Below are positions 60,408-64,000 of a stretch of 64,000 nt of DNA, piece after piece; the first letter of the stretch is position 1, and each line of letters opens with the position of its first letter. This DNA comes from UBA5078 sp964538025 (lineage in GTDB: Bacteria > Pseudomonadota > Gammaproteobacteria > Pseudomonadales > Pseudohongiellaceae): the NCBI GenBank assembly GCA_964538025.1, contig CAZICZ010000009.1, positions 90,482 to 154,481 of the forward strand, in the 5' to 3' direction. The notes beneath the pieces are model-generated. The model searched no databases, had not been told where the DNA came from, and saw nothing but the letters and a program-made list of their open reading frames with translations. Position numbers and translations under genes: made by a program.

Positions 60408-62456
60408 ATGAAACTGCTCAAGCTGCTTAGTCTGTCCCTTCTCGGTCTGCTGGGTCTGGCCGTGCTTGCCACGGTCCTGACCTTCACCCTTATCTCTCCT
60501 TCCCGCTACAAACCGGCGATCGAATCGGTGTTTGCGGAGCAGACCGGGCTGCAACTGCAGATTGCCGGTGAGATCACCTGGGCATTTCGGCCGGTCTTTG
60601 GGCTCAGCCTGGATGATCTGCGATTGCGTAACCCCGCGTCACCCATCGAGCTAGCCTCCCTCTCTCATCTGGCCATCCGGGTCGACCCGCGGGCGCTGCT
60701 CGACGGGCGCTTGCAGATGCAGGAATTTCTTGCGCAGGACCTGCACGTCAACTGGATTGTGTCGGCGCAAGGCACAGGCAACTGGCCTGAGGGCGGCCGC
60801 GAACCGGCCGGGGAATCACCCTCAACGCCTTCAACAACTGGCAGCAATGCGCCCGTTTCAGCCGAAATCGAGAGCATTCGGGTGACCAATGCCAGCCTTG
60901 CCATTCAGGATGCCTCTCGTGGCATCAACGCCAGTTTTGAAGACCTGCATTTCACCAGCCAGAACACCAATCTGGAAAACAGGCCGTTTCCGTTTGAGCT
61001 TGCGTTCGAGGTCACTGACAACATTGCCGGCCAGAATGCCACGGTCAGCATTGCCAGCACCGCCACGGTGGATCTGCGCCAGGGCACGGCCCTGCTTGAT
61101 GCGCTGCAGATTAAGATGAACCCCTTGCAACTCACCGGTCGCCTGAGCGTGAGCGATCTGAATACGGCCCCGTCCTGGCACGCGGCCCTGACGAGCAACG
61201 CCTTTGCGCTGAGTGATTTTCTGGACCTTTATGTGCGGCCCCCGGTGCCTACGGATGCGGCACGTCTGGGTGAATTCAGTGCCGATTCCGACCAGTTCTC
61301 TGCGTCGCTCGAGATTTCCTGTTCTCCTGAACAGATTTCCCTGTCCTCCTTGCACCTGCAGCTGGACGACATGGCGCTCGACGTCAACGCCACCTATACC
61401 GCGCCTGTCGCCGGGGGAAAGGCCAATCTGCGTTACGGGCTGAACGCCTCGGCGCTGGACCTGAACCGATACACCCAGACCGCGCAGACGACAGAGACCG
61501 CCATCGAAGAAGACGAGGTGACGGCGGCGAGTGCCGTCAGTTCGCCCGCCAGCGATACGGCGCTGCCAGTCGAACTTCTGCAGCGCATAAATATTCAGGG
61601 CAGTCACAGCTTCGGTTCGCTGGCTGTCGCCGGTCTGCAGTTTGGCGCCATCAATGCCCGCCTGAACGTCCAGGAGGGCCTGCTGAACTTTGATCTACGG
61701 CCAGTCTCCTTTTACGAAGGGAATATCAGCACCACCGTCAATTACGACACGCGTCAGAATCCCCCTGCCCTGACCGCCATTAGCTCCCTGAGAAATGTGA
61801 ATGTAGCGGGGCTCGCGCAGACGCTTCCGCTGACAGGCTTTGCCCAGGGACGCCTGAATCTTGAGGCCGTCCATACCCTGTACGGACGCACCGTCAGTCA
61901 GTTGTTGAGCAGCGTCAGCGGAACCACCAGCTTCAGCCTCGACGAGAACACCGTGGATATTGGCATCGTGAAACAGGTGTTCTCTGCCATCTCCGTGCTC
62001 AGCCCCGCTGGCACGGGCGACCTTGCGCAGCAATGGCCGGACTCTGTCGGTTTCAGCCGCTTCGAGGGTCACCTGATCCTCGATCAGGGCATTGATGAGA
62101 ACCAGCAATTGCGCGTGAACATGGACAACTTCGAGATTGCCGCGACTGGCGGCATCGACCTGGAGGCCCAGACCTTCGACTATCACGCGACCCTGACGGT
62201 GTTTGGCGAACCTGCGCCGCAGACCATCCCCGTGGCACCGTTGTACCAGGGCATCGCCTGGCCGGTGGCATGTCAGGCAGCGTTCAGCGCCGAAGTAAGT
62301 GAATACTGCGGTCCCGATTTCGCGGCGGTGCGCGACCTCTTCGTACAGATCTCCCGCAATGCCGTGGAACGTCGCGCGCAGGAGGCTATCAGCGATCGCG
62401 TTGCCACCCCTTTGCAGGATGCGGCGCGCAGCCTGCTCGATCGCTTCCGTCGCTAA
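60408..62456 (+). CDS. AsmA family protein
   Basis: 682 residues, from ATG 60408. An N-terminal membrane helix (about 10-30), an AsmA N-terminal domain (SRYKPAIESVFAEQTGLQLQIAGEITWAFRPVFGLSLDDLRL), a long beta-rich periplasmic body, and the C-terminal AsmA region (TSFSLDENTVDIGIVKQVFSAI, ATGGIDLEAQTFDYHATLTVF). AsmA-like proteins are thought to carry lipids between membranes. Located before mutY as in Pseudomonas. Confidence 0.95.
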   Translation: MKLLKLLSLSLLGLLGLAVLATVLTFTLISPSRYKPAIESVFAEQTGLQLQIAGEITWAFRPVFGLSLDDLRLRNPASPIELASLSHLAIRVDPRALLDGRLQMQEFLAQDLHVNWIVSAQGTGNWPEGGREPAGESPSTPSTTGSNAPVSAEIESIRVTNASLAIQDASRGINASFEDLHFTSQNTNLENRPFPFELAFEVTDNIAGQNATVSIASTATVDLRQGTALLDALQIKMNPLQLTGRLSVSDLNTAPSWHAALTSNAFALSDFLDLYVRPPVPTDAARLGEFSADSDQFSASLEISCSPEQISLSSLHLQLDDMALDVNATYTAPVAGGKANLRYGLNASALDLNRYTQTAQTTETAIEEDEVTAASAVSSPASDTALPVELLQRINIQGSHSFGSLAVAGLQFGAINARLNVQEGLLNFDLRPVSFYEGNISTTVNYDTRQNPPALTAISSLRNVNVAGLAQTLPLTGFAQGRLNLEAVHTLYGRTVSQLLSSVSGTTSFSLDENTVDIGIVKQVFSAISVLSPAGTGDLAQQWPDSVGFSRFEGHLILDQGIDENQQLRVNMDNFEIAATGGIDLEAQTFDYHATLTVFGEPAPQTIPVAPLYQGIAWPVACQAAFSAEVSEYCGPDFAAVRDLFVQISRNAVERRAQEAISDRVATPLQDAARSLLDRFRR

Positions 62457-62460
62457 TCTC

Positions 62461-63558
62461 ATGGCCGACTTTCCCATCTTTGCACAGCGGGTTCTTCATT
62501 GGGCGGCCGAGCACGGGCGACATCACCTGCCGTGGCAGCAGTCTCCCACGCCCTACCGCGTGTGGATCTCCGAAATCATGCTGCAGCAGACGCAGGTCAG
62601 CACAGTGATTCCCTATTTCGAACGCTTCATGGCGCACTATCCCACCGTCGGAGATCTCGCCCAGGCCGCACTGGATGATGTGCTCCACCTGTGGACAGGC
62701 CTTGGTTACTACGCCCGCGCCCGAAACCTGCACCGCTGTGCCCAGATCGTGCAGCAGGATTTCGGCGGACAATTTCCGGCGTCGGTGGCGGCATTGAGCG
62801 CGCTGCCCGGCATCGGACGCTCCACCGCCGGCGCCATTCTGTCTCTCGGGACAGGCATCAGGGCTCCGATACTGGATGGCAACGTCAAGCGTGTCCTGTG
62901 CCGGTTTCATGCCGTCGAGGGCTGGCCCGACGCGCCCAAGGTGCTCGCCGCCCTGTGGACACTAGCGGAGACGGCCACGCCGCAGACCCACTTCCGGGAA
63001 TACACGCAGGCCATGATGGATCTCGGGGCCACGGTGTGCACCCGCAGCAAACCCGCCTGCACGCGCTGCCCCCTGCAGGACGACTGCCAGGCGCTGGCAC
63101 AGGGTCGGACGGGCGAGCTGCCCCACCGCAAACCGGCGCGCGCATTGCCACGAAAACACCGTTTTTTGCTGATGTGCTGCACTCCCCAAGGGGAGGTGTT
63201 ACTGGAGCAACGCCCCGCTTCAGGCATTTGGGGAGGCCTGTGGAGCCTGCGCGAATTCGAGAGCTTCGAGGCATTGCAAGCCTACAGCCGGGACCGTTTT
63301 GGCGTGTCCATAGATGCACAGGCCTGCTGGCCTGCCCGCAAACATAGCTTCAGCCACTTTCACTTCGATTTCACGCCCGTGCTGGTGCCGGTGGCCTCAC
63401 CGGGGAGTGAGATCATGGAGCCCGACACACAGCTCTGGTACCCTTTGCGGACACCGGCAAGCGCGCAGGCGATCGGCTTTGCCGCGCCTGTGAAGCGGCT
63501 GCTGGACGAGCTCGCCCAGACACTGGCATCGCCTTCCCAACGTGCCCCCCACCCCTAA
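62461..63558 (+). CDS. mutY: adenine DNA glycosylase MutY
   Basis: 365 residues, from ATG 62461. Removes A mispaired with 8-oxoG. Catalytic Glu region WISEIMLQQTQV, helix-hairpin-helix LPGIGRSTAGAI with the Asp in ILDGNVKRV, the iron-sulfur cluster Cys set C-x6-C-x2-C-x5-C in CTRSKPACTRCPLQDDC, and a C-terminal MutT-like domain that recognises 8-oxoG. It begins 4 bases after asmA. Confidence 0.98.
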   Translation: MADFPIFAQRVLHWAAEHGRHHLPWQQSPTPYRVWISEIMLQQTQVSTVIPYFERFMAHYPTVGDLAQAALDDVLHLWTGLGYYARARNLHRCAQIVQQDFGGQFPASVAALSALPGIGRSTAGAILSLGTGIRAPILDGNVKRVLCRFHAVEGWPDAPKVLAALWTLAETATPQTHFREYTQAMMDLGATVCTRSKPACTRCPLQDDCQALAQGRTGELPHRKPARALPRKHRFLLMCCTPQGEVLLEQRPASGIWGGLWSLREFESFEALQAYSRDRFGVSIDAQACWPARKHSFSHFHFDFTPVLVPVASPGSEIMEPDTQLWYPLRTPASAQAIGFAAPVKRLLDELAQTLASPSQRAPHP

Positions 63559-63568
63559 CAGGATTCCC

Positions 63569-63850
63569 ATGACCCGAACCGTGTTTTGTCGCAAATACCA
63601 GCAGACCCTGCCCGGACTCTCTGCTCCTCCCTACCCCGGCGCGAAGGGGCAGGCCATTTTCGAGCAGGTGTCACTGAAGGCGTGGCAGGAATGGCAGGCC
63701 CAACAAACCATGCTGATCAATGAAAAACAGCTCAGCATGATGAACCCGGATCACCGGCGCTATCTGCAGGAAGAGATGGAGAAATTCCTCACGAATCAGG
63801 CGTTCGATCAGGCGGAAGGCTATGTGCCGCCCACAGACAACGGGTCTTGA
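63569..63850 (+). CDS. yggX: Fe(2+)-trafficking protein YggX
   Basis: 93 residues, from ATG 63569. RTVFCRKYQQTLPGL holds the single conserved Cys, then PYPGAKGQAIFEQVSLKAWQEWQAQQTMLINEKQLSMMNPDHRRYL, all typical. Protects iron-sulfur proteins from oxidation. Next to mutY as in E. coli and Pseudomonas. Confidence 0.97.
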   Translation: MTRTVFCRKYQQTLPGLSAPPYPGAKGQAIFEQVSLKAWQEWQAQQTMLINEKQLSMMNPDHRRYLQEEMEKFLTNQAFDQAEGYVPPTDNGS

Positions 63851-63876
63851 CTCTACCCCGCCTCTGCGGGTTTAAT
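63847..63876 (+). promoter_or_regulatory. candidate tRNA-Phe promoter
   Basis: TTGACT, 18 bases, TTTAAT, followed by a GC-rich discriminator, about 50 bases upstream of the tRNA. The spacer contains a short CCCGC/GCGGG hairpin that may instead end yggX transcription. Confidence 0.45.
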
Positions 63877-63924
63877 ACGCGCCTTGCCAAATCTTGGCAC
63901 CCGCAAGTCCCCCAGATTTCCCGC

Positions 63925-64000
63925 GCCCAGGTAGCTCAGTCGGTAGAGCAGAGGATTGAAAATCCTCGTGTCGGTGGTTCGATTCCGCCCCTGGGCACCA
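63925..64000 (+). tRNA. tRNA-Phe (anticodon GAA)
   Basis: 76 bases ending exactly at the window edge with encoded CCA. Acceptor GCCCAGG pairs with CCTGGGC, D arm TAGCTCAGTCGGTAGAGCA, anticodon stem GAGGA/TCCTC around loop TTGAAAA (anticodon GAA), T arm with GGTTCGATTCC. Confidence 0.98.

Noticed and set aside
1..64000. CRISPR array, prophage, integron or toxin-antitoxin module
   Set aside because: No regularly spaced repeats, phage structural genes, integrase or paired toxin-antitoxin frames were seen on either strand.

Overview
The window is a contiguous, gene-dense stretch of a gammaproteobacterial chromosome, and no phage, IS element, CRISPR array or rRNA was seen. The gene order closely follows the Pseudomonas-type arrangement: ponA/pilMNOPQ-aroK-aroB-damX-hemE, rpmE/priA, hslVU-ubiE-ubiJ-ubiB-hisIE-tatABC, typA-thiI-glnA-ntrBC, trmL-secB-rhodanese-gpmI-envC-ctpA, hisBHAF-asmA-mutY-yggX-tRNA-Phe. 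The base composition, UbiEJB (ubiquinone) and the NtrBC/sigma-54, sigma-32 and Tat systems all fit Gammaproteobacteria near Pseudomonadales. The species cannot be named from the sequence.

Layout. 1-2.0 kb: 5' end of an acyl-CoA dehydrogenase gene, comF, and an outer-membrane barrel gene that looks like a TonB-dependent receptor without its plug. 2.1-12.5 kb: a minus-strand run with type IV pilus genes pilM-N-O-P-Q, then aroK, aroB, a DamX-like protein, hemE and folK. 12.5-13.2 kb: an AT-rich divergent control region. 13.2-18.7 kb: penicillin-binding protein 1A, L31, a monofunctional chorismate mutase and PriA. 18.8-30.3 kb: a plus-strand run with an FtsN-like SPOR protein, hslVU behind a textbook sigma-32 promoter, a DUF971 gene, ubiE-ubiJ, a three-gene bufferin (MNIO/DUF692) cassette, ubiB, hisI-hisE and tatABC. 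30.3-41.3 kb: dtd, pip, typA and trkH on the minus strand, an RND efflux pair on the plus strand, and thiI. 41.3-45.9 kb: glnA and ntrBC, each preceded by an NtrC palindrome and a GG-N10-GC sigma-54 element. 46-49.8 kb: the remains of an MSHA pilus operon. 50-64 kb: housekeeping genes ending in a complete tRNA-Phe.

The two most notable regions are accessory. (1) The bufferin cassette (23.7-26.0 kb) splits the usual ubiE-ubiJ-ubiB order. It encodes an exported Cys-rich precursor made of two tandem copies of one domain in exact 74-residue register, a DUF692/MNIO modifying enzyme, and its DUF2063 partner. Known relatives make Cys-modified copper-binding RiPPs. (2) The MSHA remnant keeps intact mshI, a pilN-like gene, mshJ and mshK. 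The next gene starts as mshL (lipoprotein secretin N-terminus) and ends as mshQ (DUF6701 C-terminus) in one open frame. This is best explained by an in-frame deletion of everything between, including the motor, platform and pilin genes. The plugless receptor at 1.1-2.0 kb has a similar 'signal peptide plus C-terminal part' structure.

How the genes work together: PilMNOP with PilQ form the type IV pilus alignment complex and secretin. PBP1A, DamX, FtsN-like, EnvC, CtpA and the deacetylase act on the cell wall and division. The his genes lie in two blocks (hisIE and hisBHAF). GlnA/NtrBC form the nitrogen control circuit. TatABC and SecB serve export, and HslVU and CtpA serve proteolysis.
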